A stretch of 64,000 bases of DNA from Campylorhamphus procurvoides (Eukaryota; Chordata; Aves; Passeriformes; Dendrocolaptidae). A program made the position numbers and the translations under genes. Shown here in pieces: positions 13,755-26,195 of this stretch (its first letter is position 1; every line of letters begins with the position of its first letter). The notes under the pieces are model-generated. The model saw only the letters and a list, made by a program, of their open reading frames with translations. It had not been told where the DNA came from and did no database searches. The DNA lies in the NCBI GenBank assembly GCA_013396655.1, contig WBMV01003337.1:705028-769027 (forward strand), in the 5' to 3' direction.

Positions 13755-14480
13755 CTAAATGCCTGTAAAGGACAGTATCCAATGAGAAGCACAAAGCTTC
13801 ATGGCAAGTGTCACCAGAGAATTCCTGCCCACACTGAGTCTACCCATTTCCCCATTCCCAAAGTTGACAGGGGCACAGGGAAACAGATTCCCATGGAAAT
13901 CTACCTCCATCCAAAATTTGGGGCGCACCAGAGGGACCCCAGCTGCCTCACCACAATAGAGGAGAGAAGCAAGAGCTGGGGCCAGGCCTGGAAGAGGGCA
14001 CCCTCTTACCTCCATCCATCATGACATCCACCACCCTGACAGATGCCCTCTATCAGTGCAAGAGCACACCCTGTCCCGCACTGAAAAGCCTCAGCACAGC
14101 AAAGTGGATCACCTAAACAGAAGCACCACGTTGCCAGTGAGTGCAAATCTTTGCCATTTTCATTGGGTTTCACTGTCTGACAACAGCAATAGGTCTAGCC
14201 CAAGGGAGTGGCATAAGCTCTTTTGTGCCAGCACCAGCAGCTCAAGAAGAGAGATGAGGAAGGCAGTCAGACATAGATGCTGAGTTGGCCTCAAACTCAA
14301 ATCACATCACCAGCTCTGCTCTGCCTTGGATCCAGCAAGAGTTCTGGTGCACTCTCAGGAGTTGGGCAGACAGTGGGAATTCGGTGGCAGGTGCTCAGCA
14401 CAACAAACCCAGCAATAGCCAGATAAGAGATGTATGTACAGTAAGTCACCTTCCCAGGCAAGCTGGTTTTCATGCTAGCT
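13755..14480. other. G+C-richer non-coding block
   Basis: The block is visibly richer in G+C than its neighbours, with several short open frames on both strands (up to 86 codons) but no splice-consistent or family-like protein. The likely reason for the open frames is low stop-codon density. Confidence 0.4.
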
Positions 14481-14504
14481 AGGCCATTAGCAATCTTCAA
14501 TCTC

Positions 14505-14554
14505 TACACATTAGAAGTTAATCCTGCCTCAGGCAGCATTAACTTACACATTAG
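14505..14554. repeat. Inverted repeat flanked by 10-bp direct repeats
   Basis: TACACATTAG occurs at 14505-14514 and again at 14545-14554. Between them AAGTTAAT (14515-14522) and ATTAACTT (14538-14545) form an 8-bp stem with an inner GCCT/AGGC pair. The layout resembles a tiny palindromic insertion with target duplication, or a two-fold symmetric protein site. Confidence 0.6.
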
Positions 14555-14559
14555 CTCTT

Positions 14560-16325
14560 TAATGTAACAGCCGCAGTGCTGGAAAAGAGTCACCTGGTAC
14601 AAATATTTTCCCACATGACTCCACTCACTTCCCCAATTACTACATTTCCTATTCTCTTTTAAAGGGATTTTTATTTGAAGGTTTGCCTTGTGAGACTGAA
14701 ATTGTCATGGCAATATCCCACAAAGGTGTTTTTGTCCTATGCACAGCAACTTTGAGCCTGGTTTTGTGGCATCTCCAAACCTCATGCAGTGGTGTGCTGG
14801 GAGAGGGTGATGTGGCACATAGCCAAGGCTGCTACCCCCCCAAGCAGCAAAACTGTGAATATTCCTATGAAAAGCCCTCCATGCAGTTTGCTGTTACCAG
14901 TGGGGTCATCATAAAGTTCCTATGTATTTGCAAAAACATGCACAGATCAAAACATCCTGAATTTCAGGACAAGTAATGATTTATTAAAAAATGCATACTA
15001 AATGCCTAATTTATAAACTATTTATAACCCAGCAAGGGAGCAGAAGCTTTACTGTTTTACTTACAGGCTCTTCATGCAAAAAACTGCAAAACAAGTAAAG
15101 AACAAGACTGATTGATTTCAACTTGTGTAAATCAAGACAACTTCAATGGCTCTAGTTTCATATGCACAAATTCTTGTGTTTATGAATAATAAATACTTTT
15201 CCCCCCCAGATAATCACAAAGAGATTACATATCTTTTGCTGTCCTAAAAAAAGATATCTATTTCATAAAGATACTATCTTAAAATAGTTAAACCAACAGT
15301 CCTTTAAATTACACGTTTAGATAACACTTACAGAAATATCACAGGAGAAAAAAAGGCATTTATACAAATTAATGCAAGAGAGTCACTAGAATAAGAAAAC
15401 CAAAATTGTTGTAAATAGGCTCCTGAAACTGTTCCTCAGGAAAGTCACTAATGAAATCCTTGGAGAGGCCAGGCAATCTTTGGTTTAACAATTCAACTTC
15501 AGGTTCTTTTATTTCTGTTCACGTTTTCAGATGTTCCCTAAGGTGCCTGTGTTCTGAAAATACCTTTATGATAAGACAAGTTCAAACACAGCTTAAAAAA
15601 ATAAAAAGTATTTTATGTCATTTTGATAGGGTGAGGTTGTCACCTTATTGTTCAGCAACATCCCTGACAGATCAACTCTAAAGAGCCAAGTGGGTGTTAA
15701 GCTGAAGAAAGCTATCGAAGTCAAGGTGATAAACCTCTTTTGGTTAAAGCACTGGTTCCTTCTTTCTCAGTAAATGCGTCCTGACCTGTCCCTCAAGGTA
15801 TTGAAGGCCTGCAAAATGTTTTTCTCCATGCCACCTAATCACCACCTAATCCCCACGCACTGGAGATACCCCCATCCAAGGCTCATTCCAGTAAAAAGTT
15901 CAGGGCCATTTCATCACTGGTCCCCTTACTGCAAAGCATACAAAACCCTAACTGCAGATACCAGGGGAGAATATGGCCACAGAAGCACAGCACCAGGCCA
16001 ATATCCATCCCACCATCGCAGGTCTGATTGATCCATCAACATGGGTCTGAGTTACTTCATCAACAAGAATCCACCACCCCATTCAGCAGATCATTACATG
16101 TCCTTACCGACTTAGAGGATGTGATTTACTTACGGCCTCTATAATTTTATTTTTTTTTAAACTGTCACATTATGAGCTGGTAAGTTGATATTTCAAGAGG
16201 GAATAACAGAACTTGGCATAACTCTTAACTGTGATGTATGCACTGCTGAAAGGTAACAGTACACCACAGCATGACAAGAACAGTCCATCCATCCCACAAA
16301 GTGCTCATGGCCTCCATTATCACTG
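14560..16325. other. No gene seen
   Basis: Non-coding. The 97-codon frame 14683-14976 and the 85-codon frame 15774-16031 are not supported by motifs or splice sites. Confidence 0.55.
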
Positions 16326-16329
16326 TGAC

Positions 16330-16450
16330 AATCTACGGCGATTTTAGTTCAAGAGTAATGCCACGTGTTGATGACTTGCAATTTGATGGGATTTCCATTC
16401 ATTAGTCATAATAAAAGAAACACTTTTTATTCATTAAATTATCCTAAGTG
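16330..16450. promoter_or_regulatory. Candidate conserved non-coding element
   Basis: CACGTG sits close to GATGACTTGCAATTTGATGG, then CATTCATTAGTCATAATAAA and ATTCATTAAATTATCC. Dense E-box and homeodomain-like motifs occur without repeats. Confidence 0.25.
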
Positions 16451-17225
16451 ACAGGAAAAAGCCCCTTTCTTAAGGCAAGCATATACACAGCTGCATTTTT
16501 TCTCATGCAGTTGGGATCACCCTTCTCAGCACATTAATATTGTATTAGAGAATATAGATCACTTTTTCATTCTTAATTGGTACTTAAAAAATTCTCTCTA
16601 GTGAAAACACTGATTGATTTGGTGTTTAAGTGAACTTGCTCGTTGCAACTGCAAATATCCTGAATACTAAGTAGTTTAAAATAACTTGTCATAAAAGAAA
16701 GATAGATTGACTGTACCTAGGAAAAAAAGCACTATTAAAATTAAAATTCTTACTTCATAGCTATTTGTAGGATTACTAAATAAATAAACCTTACAAAGGA
16801 AATCTTGAATAAGTCTGCCATAGTTGTGCTTCATTTTTCTGCACTGCCATTTTTAAGGAGTAAACAAGTTATGAAGCTGCTAGAGAAAGCAGTCAGGCTG
16901 TCAATGATAATAAAGACATCCTCATTACATTTGCTTTTTCATTTCTGAGTCTTTTCAGTTTCCATATTCACCGTATTTTCTCCCTCACCACAAGATCTAC
17001 TATTTTATATTTGCTTGTTTTTTAAATGTGTAAAAAAGAAAGCAAAGATAATTCTGACACGACCACAAGATTAAAAAAGTTTGGTGTGGGTGATAAGTGG
17101 AGAGTTGATTGCATAAACCTGCAGAGGAACTAGAAAACTCCATGTTCAGCATCAGGTTTGGATAAAGTGCACTGAGAAACAGCAAGGACACTGTCAAAGC
17201 TGAGCATTAGAAAGACCATTCAAAA

Positions 17226-17620
17226 ATTACCTGGATTAAGCTCCCCGGCCAGAGCACCAAGCACTCCACAGATGCTGGAGACAACAAGTGGACAGAGACA
17301 GAGTTAAAGCTGCCCAGGTAAGTTCAGGCACTTCCAGGACTGCAGCCTGGGCTCCCGCCATGCTCTAGCCCCTCTGCTGGGTTCTTCCTCTCTCCTTCCC
17401 ACAGCCCTACCTAGCCCTCAGCTGGCAAGGCCTGAGGACAAAGACTTGGCTGCCTAAAGGGGATGGAAGCTTCCTAACACCTCCTTATGGGCTGAGCAAG
17501 GAGCCCAGACTAATCAGGGCGACTTCCAGCACCTGCCAAGAGGCTCTGGTGAAAATTGGCTTCTGCTGGCTGCTGCACTCAGGTGTGTTCCATAGCATTT
17601 CACACTGCTGTGCTACTGAG
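17226..17620. other. G+C-rich patch of unknown nature
   Basis: CTCCCCGGCCAGAGCACCAA through CCAAGAGGCTCTGGTG is C/G-rich, with CAGG|GTAAGT-like sites (CCCAGGTAAGTTC at about 17314) that could be an unannotated non-coding exon border. It has few CpGs, so it is not a CpG-island promoter. Confidence 0.3.
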
Positions 17621-17624
17621 ATGC

Positions 17625-19435
17625 AGCTGGGGTAATACATCTCCATCTAAAGATTATGCGTTAGCATAAAAGACAAAGCTTGTGATTTAGTGGAGGTTCT
17701 CTGAAGACCAGAGTGAAAAAAGTAAACAGTAGTCTCATTTATGTACTACAAACTTATGGTCCTTATTACTTTTGTTCAATGTAATCTAATCCAATTTACC
17801 TTTTAAATACAGATTTATGAAATAACTTATTTACCTAATAGAAGAATATATGGTCTTTATTTAACAGTCCTTAAGGCTGTTTTGTTTGGATTTTTTTTAA
17901 TTTTGTGTGCTTTACTCAAAGGCTACTAAACCAAAAACAAACCTGTGGAGCAGACAATGGATTATTCTTGTTATGGATTTTATTTTCTCAGTGTAAAGTG
18001 CTTTTAAAAAGTCTCTGGCTTTCAGGCCAATACCAAGCCTGAAAACCAAGCTTTTTAAGTGAACTTAGAACTGAAAATTCTACCTTTGAGAGCACAGGTT
18101 ATATGCCAGTACTTCAGTTTTATCTTCCTTTTGCAGAAATTATTTTATTCTTAATGTGGCTTAGAGTTCTGCTTTGTTGTGTTTTTTTCATTCCATATTC
18201 TGCTCAGCAGCATTGTTGATTGTTTCACCAAGAGTGGTCACAACTCAGGAGAAGAGGGTTTAGGCAAGTCAATTAACATTGCTGTAGAGCAGAGCCCAGG
18301 AGAGGAACGGACATATGGCATGCAATGATGTGCAATTTGCTATTTTCTAATTTCTTAGTAAATAGAGTGAGCTAGAGGACATTCTTGGTCACATTAAGAT
18401 GAAAGACCAACTATAGAGCTTTACTAATCTGGCCTCACTTAAAATTCATAGATGTTTTACATGTCAAGTAACTTAACCTTTTGAAAATATATACAGGAAT
18501 GAGACTCAGAAAATGGGATTCTTTTGCTATACCAAATATTTACTTTCATTATACATTCATTAGACTGGGAGAAGCGCTGGAGGGCAGAATTTGGGCTGTT
18601 TAATGTTTATTAAAAAAAATCCTTTGTTAGACACAAGAGTGTCCTAATAGGTCATCAAATTCATATAATTGTGCCACTACAGGCTGACCCATGTTTATTT
18701 CTTCATATGCATCTAATCAATTTTTATAGCTGCGCTAGAGTAGTCAATTAAGAGTTCTATTAATAGTAATGAATCCACAGCTCCAGCAGGCAGGAAATAT
18801 CTGCCAGGATTTCCTTGTTGATTTTTTTTTTCACTGTAAAAAGACAAATACATCTGTAGAGAAGTGCACTCAAAAACACAGGCTTAGCAGGGCAGTGGCA
18901 TGGGTCAGCATCCCACCCTGCAAGCCAGCACCCTGCCCTTCTGGACATTCGTTCTAACAGGTCTCCCGTGGCTCCATCTTGCCTTGAGGAGACAAAACAA
19001 AGCACGCAGACACTTTCCAACTCCCCCCAAGTCCTGAACAGAGAAAACAGGATAAACAGTAGAAGTAGTCAAACCTCCACCTGAACACCTTTTTGTTTTA
19101 TTTTGGTTACCAATCAAACCAGAATCCAAGAAGGAAACCAGTACCAACAAAGCCAAAGCTGTGCAGGTTCAGCTCAGAGCAGTCTGAGGACCCTCCACAT
19201 TTTAATAAGCCACAGTGAAAAGGTTTCCACAGGTTCCTTACTAGGTGTGCCCAGTGGACAAGGCACAGCACAGGGCAAGCAGGGCCTATCCATGGTGTGT
19301 TGCAGTTACCTGTAGCTATAGAACAATGCTGTTGGCAGCATGGAATATTTCTTTTCCATTTTTCCAGGGATTTCTCCCCCAACTTGGATTGCATTAATTC
19401 CGTGCTGTGCCTTTTTAAATTCATATAGGCAGTAT
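17625..19435. other. No gene seen
   Basis: AT-rich non-coding sequence with an 8-bp inverted repeat TTTCAGGC/GCCTGAAA around 18022-18046. Nothing else recognised. Confidence 0.55.
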
Positions 19436-19440
19436 TGTGC

Positions 19441-19625
19441 TTTTTCTTCACTATGAGAGTGGTGAGGCACTGGAACAGATTGCCCAGAGAAGCTAAGTGT
19501 TCAAGAGCAGGTTGGATGAGCTTTTGAGCAACCTGGTGTAGTGGAAAGTGTCCCTGCCCATGGCAGGAGGGGTGGAACAAGATGATCTTTAAGGTCCTTT
19601 CCAACCCAAATCATTTGAATATTCT
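19441..19625 (+). mobile_element. CR1 LINE 3' end with internal deletion
   Basis: The copy shows GAGAGTGGTGAGGCACTGGA, the GAGCAACCTGGT block, CCCTGCCCATGGCAGG and AAGGTCCTTTCCAACC. The segment between the GCCCAGAGAAG and AGCAGGTTGGAT blocks is shortened relative to full CR1 3' ends. The long minus-strand open frame over it (19107-19604) is a chance frame. Confidence 0.88.
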
Positions 19626-19629
19626 TTCA

Positions 19630-21115
19630 GTGGAGCTTTCTTAACCTGCCAGCCCATCTCATGGTTACCATATGTACTCTTCCTCACAATTCTAACAAAG
19701 AAAAAAAAATTCCATGTTTTGACCTTTTCGGGTTTCTTATGCTCCCTTTCTTCTTATGAAATTGCTTCTTCTCCAGAGCTAGTAAGGAAGGCCACCCATT
19801 GATCAAGAAGCCACAACAGAGAGATAGGACGTGACAGTGGTTCTGGCAGATGGAATGAAAAATGAATCTGTCTGTCTCTAGCTGGCCAATTCAAAACCAG
19901 GTTAACAGTACCTGAAATTCATCACTATCTAATGTCTTTGTGAGATGAGACTGATGTCAGTTTAATTTAATAGGCCAGGCTGAAAAATGCGACAGTTCAA
20001 TAATTGATTCATGAGTGGATTAGACATCATTGCCTCAGGGGTGGCAACCTCCACCAAAGGGTGGAGACGATGGCTGGGACACTAACAGCATTAGCTGCCT
20101 CTTTTTAGTCCAACCTCCAAGTGTGTCAGACACCCCAGCCTGCACCCACACTGCTGCAGAGGTGGGCAGACAGGCCCATGACAGAGCACACCTTGGAAAT
20201 AAAAGCATACCCTACATTACCTGTTAGGAGAGCAAATGGGAAATTGGAGCTGTAAATGTCTGTACTGTACATCCTGCTGGGAATAAACCAAGGACTACAA
20301 GGTACAGAGCTGTCAACCAGGTGCTTTCTGCAAGGACTGAAGTTCACTGAATAAATAAAGGGAGAAAAGGGAATGAGAGTCCTTTTATCTCTTTCAAAGA
20401 TACTCTTCCTGACTTTCCTCTTTCCAGACAGGTGCAGTCTTCTTTTCTTATCGCATACCTGTAACACCAGTCACCCTTATGCTGCTGTTTTCACTTCCTG
20501 CTGTTTCACCCCACAGTCTCCTTTTCTTTGATAGTATGTAGTAATGTGCTATCTTTTCCAAAATGTTGCCTAGTTGCCTCCAACACCTTCATTATTGCAT
20601 GCTTCAACAGTCACATCAGGTTATGGATGGCCTAACCTTGTATCTTTATAGATAATTAGCAAACCACTTACTTACAGAAACAGAGTAATTATTTTTTTAA
20701 ATACCACCTTTTACTTGGTGGCTCTGAATTGGAATATAGCACAGTAGATTTCTGTTTTTCAAGGAAATTGTAAGCATAGACATGAAAAACTATGCTGCAC
20801 TACTTCAACACTATCAACATGAAAGATAAATTCACTTTTTTTCACATATATTAGTTAAACCTTAATTCAAAGAAAACTGTAGTTACTTGAACAAGCACTG
20901 CATCATTTATAGTGCTCCTTAATATGTTTAATTGGGCAAAGCAAAGTAACACCAAAAGTTAAAAATCTTCCCTGGACATAGAAGAGTGGCAAGTAATTTA
21001 TGAGTTGCTACAGCAAACTTCCACCTTCGGAAAGCAAATATTTTAGATGGAAAAATGGGCAGAAGGTTCAGCAATCTTACAGTAGTATTTGTTTTAGAAA
21101 GTACCTTCCAAGGCC
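19630..21115. other. No gene seen
   Basis: Non-coding. A mixed block at 19870-20000 with TTTAATTTAATAGG and AATAATTGATTCATG could be regulatory, but this is weak. Confidence 0.5.
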
Positions 21116-21120
21116 TCTGT

Positions 21121-21582
21121 CACAGAATCATCAAATCTTTTAGGTTGCAAAAGATTCTAAGATCGTCGAGTCCAACTATTCCCCTTCTTGTCAAGTAGAC
21201 CATGGCACTAAATGTCACATCCACTGACGTCCCCTTGAACACCTCCAGGGATGGTGACTCCACCACTTCCCTGGGCAGTCTGTTCCAATGCTTAACCACC
21301 CTTTCTATGAAGAAATTGCTTCTGATGTCCAACATAAACCTCCCCTGGTGCAGCTTGAGGCTATGCCCTCTCATCCTCTCACTCATTGCCCAGTAGAATA
21401 GGCCAACCCCCCACCTTACTACAACATCCTTTCAGGTATTTGTAGAGAATGTTTTGGCCTCCCCTGAGCCTCCTTTTCTCCAGGCTAAACAATTCCAGCT
21501 GCCTCAGCCACTCCTCATCAGACCTGCGCTCCAGCCCCCTCACCAGCTCAACTGCCCTTCTCTGGGTTCCTCCAGCACCTAA
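21121..21582 (-). mobile_element. CR1 LINE 3' end, the longest copy in the window
   Basis: On the plus strand this is the reverse complement of CR1: CACAGAATCATCAAAT at the tail end, then GTCCAACTATTCCCC, CACCTCCAGGGATGGTGACT, CTGGTGCAGCTTGAGGC, CTCCTTTTCTCCAGGCTAAA and TTCTCTGGGTTCCTCCAGCA. It covers the 3' UTR and the end of the reverse-transcriptase ORF region. Frames on the minus strand (21120-21386 and 21379-21603) are remnants of, or chance frames in, CR1 and contain stops and shifts. No intact reverse transcriptase remains. Confidence 0.92.
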
Positions 21583-23696
21583 ATTGAACCAAATAAGGTA
21601 CAAACAAGTGAAGAGGGTGCTACCTTGAAGTTACTTCCAGCAAAGCCACACTCTCATGCAAACTCATCATCCTTACAAGAAAGTCCTTCCTTTCATACTG
21701 GCTACTTCAGCACTCCTTACCTAACAACAGCTGCTACCACAGGTTTGGTCACAACCAGCTGTTCTGTCCAGAGAACCACAGAGCATCCTGTTTGGACGTC
21801 AAGGATACCCACGTTAACTTATCATTGCTGTTTCCATGGAAAGAAGTAAAATGGTTTCATTTTAAATTTAATCTACAGAGGATATAAATGTTTCCTATAT
21901 GACTATGAAATTAATAAAAGTGAATGAGAGACAGAGAGCAGAAGCAGAAGAAATTCATGAGCTTATTCTGCTTTTTATTAAAGAGAAAAAAACTAATCAG
22001 ACTTGGACAATCCTGAAGCATATAGTTCCAATGTATTCAAGATAACATAAGTATAAAAATGATCCATAACCATTATAAAAACCCTATTCTCTTTTAAAAT
22101 ATGCCTGGGTATTATCTCAGTTGCTTTCTTCCTGGAAACAAAGTTGGCATTAGTCTCCAATATGGATTAAGCTTTAACATCAGACAACGTATAAACAATA
22201 GTCATTCATTAACCCCTGCAGCTGTAATGAACCAGAGCATACCAGGTATTGATTACTAAACAGAAACTTCTAAATATACAAATGTAGATTCTGTGCTGGA
22301 AGCAGCACAGAAACCATACAACAAGTGTAGATGCAAAAAAATTATCTAGTTTCCTTCACAAAACAGGAGTTAAACTGTTGCCCTTTTAAATTCCATCATA
22401 CTATATTACAGAAAATTATGACATATCTGTGTGCCCATAAATGAAGAGTCACTATATCTAGACTTGTATTTACTGCCTTAATTGAGCCATAGCATTTTAA
22501 AGCCATTGTAGGCCACCACAACTACTACTATGATTTTACTGACCTCGGTGCTTATATTCTATCAGTGCCTTAAGCTCAAACCAGCTCAGGTTGCAACAAG
22601 TTCTCTGTAAACCCTTAGAAAATGACAATTCCTGCTCCTCAGAGCTCACAGTGCTAAGCCTAGCTAGGCAACACCATGAAGTTTTATGGCTTTTGGGTTC
22701 CGGTAATCTACTGTTCCTTTTAAACTTGCTGGCCAACTTGCTTGGCCTTGATCTTTCATTCTTGCACCTTTGGAGTACTTTTTTAAGGGAACATGTAAAG
22801 TTCTTCCTGATGAATATATTGCCCAAAGGAAACCAATCTGTTGCCTAAAAAGTGCAAAAGCAAACTCAGGAGCTCTACAGTTGGGTTGAGAAGTGAACCC
22901 TGAAATTCATCTCATGTGGTGTCACCCGTGTTTAACTGTAGGGGACAGATCCTCACCCCATGTAAACTGTCAGCACATCAGGGTCAGGATTTGCCTCAAG
23001 TCATCTTGTATCTCAGATTAAAATATAGACTGAACACAACTCAGTTAAGGGCATTTTACGTCTGTAATGGTAAATAAAAATATTCATGCTTGGCAATACT
23101 CTGTCAAGAGCAGCAGGAGATTAGCCTGCCCTCTTACACATACATACCACTTATCCTCTGAGCAAAGTAACAATCCAGCCATTGTTTGTGGTTACAAAAA
23201 ATCTCCAGTTTAAATAGTGCCAGGTAGAAAGTGCAGATAAAGAGTTTTCAGAGTACTTCTCTCTCTCCTTTATGAGTACACATATACCACTTGGCACTGC
23301 TAAGGACTGAGAAAATCAAACACTTGAAGAGACTTTTAAATTGCAACTTACCTGTGAGGCCAATTCTTTCTCATAACAACTAAGTACTTTACACATCGTA
23401 CTACACACCCAGAGGTCTACTCATGTAACAAGGACCTTTTTTGGTGTATATGATGTCACACATTTCACTTTCTCTCAAAAGAATGTATGCACCACAATGG
23501 AGTTCAATTATACTTCTGTTGAAACTGAGAATACGGGAAATACACTTCAGACAAGAAAAGGACTAAAAAAGATATCAAAAGAAAAAGCACTGCAGAAAAG
23601 TTTTAAAAAAATGGAATTATTTACAAAGCCAGAGGAATAAAATATGGTGAGAATAATCACACAGTCACTCTGTAGAGGAAATATTTCCTGGTGCTT

Positions 23697-23738
23697 TGGC
23701 CCCATGTCATTGGCCCCGTGTCACTGGCCCCATCTTGT
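23697..23738 (+). repeat. Three tandem copies of a 14-bp unit
   Basis: TGGCCCCATGTCAT, TGGCCCCGTGTCAC and TGGCCCCATCTTGT lie head to tail. This is a small minisatellite with no coding role visible. Confidence 0.75.
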
Positions 23739-23814
23739 GTCCCAGTTATTTTTAAAGCAGATTTTACACAGTAAATAAGGATGGAGGTAGGGAAGAGAAG
23801 GGGGAAAAAAACCC

Positions 23815-24335
23815 ATCAGACTCCTCTTAGGAAAATAAGACTTAATTAAAAAGTCTGCCATTGCTCTGCACTTAATTAGGGCTAACACAGCTGTTAATAA
23901 GCTTCTGATTGATAGTAAACTTGATCTCTGCACAAAAAACTACTTACTTGGTTCAAAGATGCTGATAGTTTCATACAGAAAAAAGATTCTGTTTTGTAAT
24001 TGTGCATAATGTTAATATTTGAAACATCCTTAAGGGTGATTGTACCTATTAAAATTTCATATGTGAAATGAGAAATAAATGAATTGGTGTTGCATTTTTA
24101 AAGGATCAGATTACTGTTGATTAAAGCTTTGTCTACACTTGAAATTTCCCAGTAGAACAGCTCTACTGGTGGTTGTAATAATAGGAGGACAAGCAGAGAT
24201 AGGCTTCCAGCAACCGCTATTTAAATTACAATGTCATACAGACCTGATCTTTAATGGGTTATACAAGGCTGTGGTTATAATGTGGCTGTAACAGTTAATA
24301 CTGCCAACCCAGCTACTGTTACTGAGGGTGTAATA
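23815..24335. promoter_or_regulatory. Candidate conserved non-coding element cluster
   Basis: AGACTTAATTAAAAAG and GCACTTAATTAGGGC are followed by CAGCTGTTAATAAGC. Some 200 bases on come GATCAGATTACTGTTGATTA and GTAACAGTTAATACTG. The sequence is non-repetitive, with repeated TTAAT/TAATTA sites. Confidence 0.25.
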
Positions 24336-24469
24336 GAAAAGAAATGGAACAAAAAGCCAGTATAGATGCAGCTGTAAAGTTAGAGTTCATCAGTAAAACT
24401 GAGATTTGGGTTGGAGTATTTATCCAGAATGGTCCCACAAATTCTCACCCTACCTGGGAAATAAAATAT

Positions 24470-24900
24470 CAAGCAACAATAAGTGAAAGGGAAGTTGAAG
24501 GACAGAGTAAGAGAGCAAAAGATGAGTAAAATAATTTGGAAGTAGAGGAAGGAAGCATTTAAACATGGTAAACTTCATAGAAATAGCAGGGAAGAGAAAA
24601 GGACCTCTAGAGGAAAAAGAGAAATAAGAAATTCCCATGCAATCTACTTTTAATTTTTCAATAGTGCTCCTCCATGTAGCAAATACAGTGAAGAGACTAA
24701 AATAAGCTCTGAGGGTTGAAAGGGAAACACAGAGAAAAGCCACATCAAAAGAAGAAACAAGAAAGAGATTTGTGGAAGAAAAAAAGAAATCTTTTGACAA
24801 ATGAAAAAAAAATCAACTGAGAAAATGAAGGTATTGAAAAGGAGTGAAAAAAGGCATAGAGGGAGAAAAGAGGATAAGGAAGAAAAAGGAAAAATACATG
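24470..24900 (+). repeat. Purine-rich (GA-rich) tract on the plus strand
   Basis: The plus strand is dominated by A and G runs such as GAAGTAGAGGAAGGAAG and GGAAGAAAAAGGAAAAA, broken by short mixed pieces. It is imperfect, not a clean microsatellite. A shorter block of the same kind lies at about 4140-4190. Confidence 0.55.
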
Positions 24901-26134
24901 GAGCTTACTGTAAGAGCTCTATTTTGTTTAACAAGGGATTTAATGCTAGGAGACACTGACACAATGGAAGTTTCTTCTCCAGCATTTGTGAAGATGATGT
25001 TCTACTCTTTTGCAGTTCCTACGCAAGCCTGGCCATTTGGCACCGCCCAGCTGCTCCCATCCACATCGCCCTTGAGATACATCCAGCCTGTATACTAATT
25101 CCTCTCCCTCTTTTATCCCTGATGCAACTCATCTTTGGGCAGGAGACAGGTTACAGCCATGGATCTGACAGGCTGCTGCCCGATCTTGTGTGAGCCCCAC
25201 AGCACTCCACTGCACGTGTCAAAACACACTGATGTGTCAAGACAACACTGGACATGTGTGACACTTACACATGACAAAATAGGGCATACACCTGGTTTGT
25301 GGCAGAAAGCATGAGGAGTTGTGGGAACAGAAATGTACTGAGCCAAAACAGAACCACATACAATATGAATCCAGAAGTGCAGAGGAAAGGAGAAGTCCAA
25401 ACAGGTGAGATCAAAGTCGTGTCTGTTGGTGAGCTGGCCACAAATATGTGCTCTATGGGAAATGATTTTATACTTCAGAATAGGAGAATGCATCCATGAC
25501 AAGTAAATGGCTCACTCTTTAAAGGTAAATTACACTTATTGTGTTCTGTTAGTGCTGTAAAAATGACATAACCCTTTGATGTGAAGTAGTGCATTTTCAA
25601 GCTTCCTTGGTTTGAAAGAGCAGGGGTGGTACAAAATGTCACCATGTCTGCTGGGCTTCTGACAATTTTATCTCTGTTACAAAAAAGTGGGTCTGAGAAC
25701 AGAACACCAGCACCCTCTATACCGTGCCCCAAGTTTACTGCTATGCAAGTGCGGTGATCAGGTAGGACTGCCGAGAAGTTGGCTAATGATGCAGCCACGG
25801 TTTTAATAGTGAGCCCAGACATACCCTTCAAGCGACTGTCTCACTAAATGAAAAGAACGAGCTACCAGTTACCAGGCAAGGAGATAGTTATTCAGGCCAC
25901 AGTCTGACCTACCATTTTGGTGTCATGAGAATCAGAAAGCGGTTGGGACTTTGTAAAAGGTTTGAACCACATCAAATAGAAACAGTGACTATTAGAGCCG
26001 ATGTGTGAAGTAGACTTCGCTACCATGTGAGTGAACAACAAAAAGAGAAAGAAAGGACAACTTTCTGCTTAAAGTGAAAATCTTACAGAATTCTCTCAGA
26101 AAAATATAGAAATCTGTGACTTTCTTACACTCAC

Positions 26135-26195
26135 TGCGTTTCGTAGAGCACACCTTTTGTGCTCAGCTCCTCAACAGGTTTGACTTTGATCTGAT
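26135..26195 (-). other. Exon-like segment of unknown gene
   Basis: On the minus strand a strong acceptor (TTTCTGTTTTTCAG) and donor (GCA|GTGAGT) bracket 61 bases. One frame is open with phases 1 in and 2 out, reading QIKVKPVEELSTKGVLYET. If the donor is not used, TGA follows directly, which would make it a terminal exon. It lies downstream of the last recognised STK33 exon, so it might be a tail exon of that gene, but the residues do not match the STK33 tail as I remember it. Confidence 0.3.

Larger units (their letters stand above)
21590..26130. other. No gene seen apart from listed small features
   Basis: Non-coding sequence holding the 14-bp tandem repeat, the candidate regulatory cluster and the purine tract. 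Frames at 22536-22848, 24450-24800, 25113-25502 and 25475-25831 are long for chance but are featureless and mutually antisense. Confidence 0.5.

Noticed and set aside
19107..19604. 165-codon minus-strand open frame, the longest in the window
   Set aside because: It runs through the 3' UTR part of a CR1 copy in antisense and shows no protein features, so it is a chance frame.
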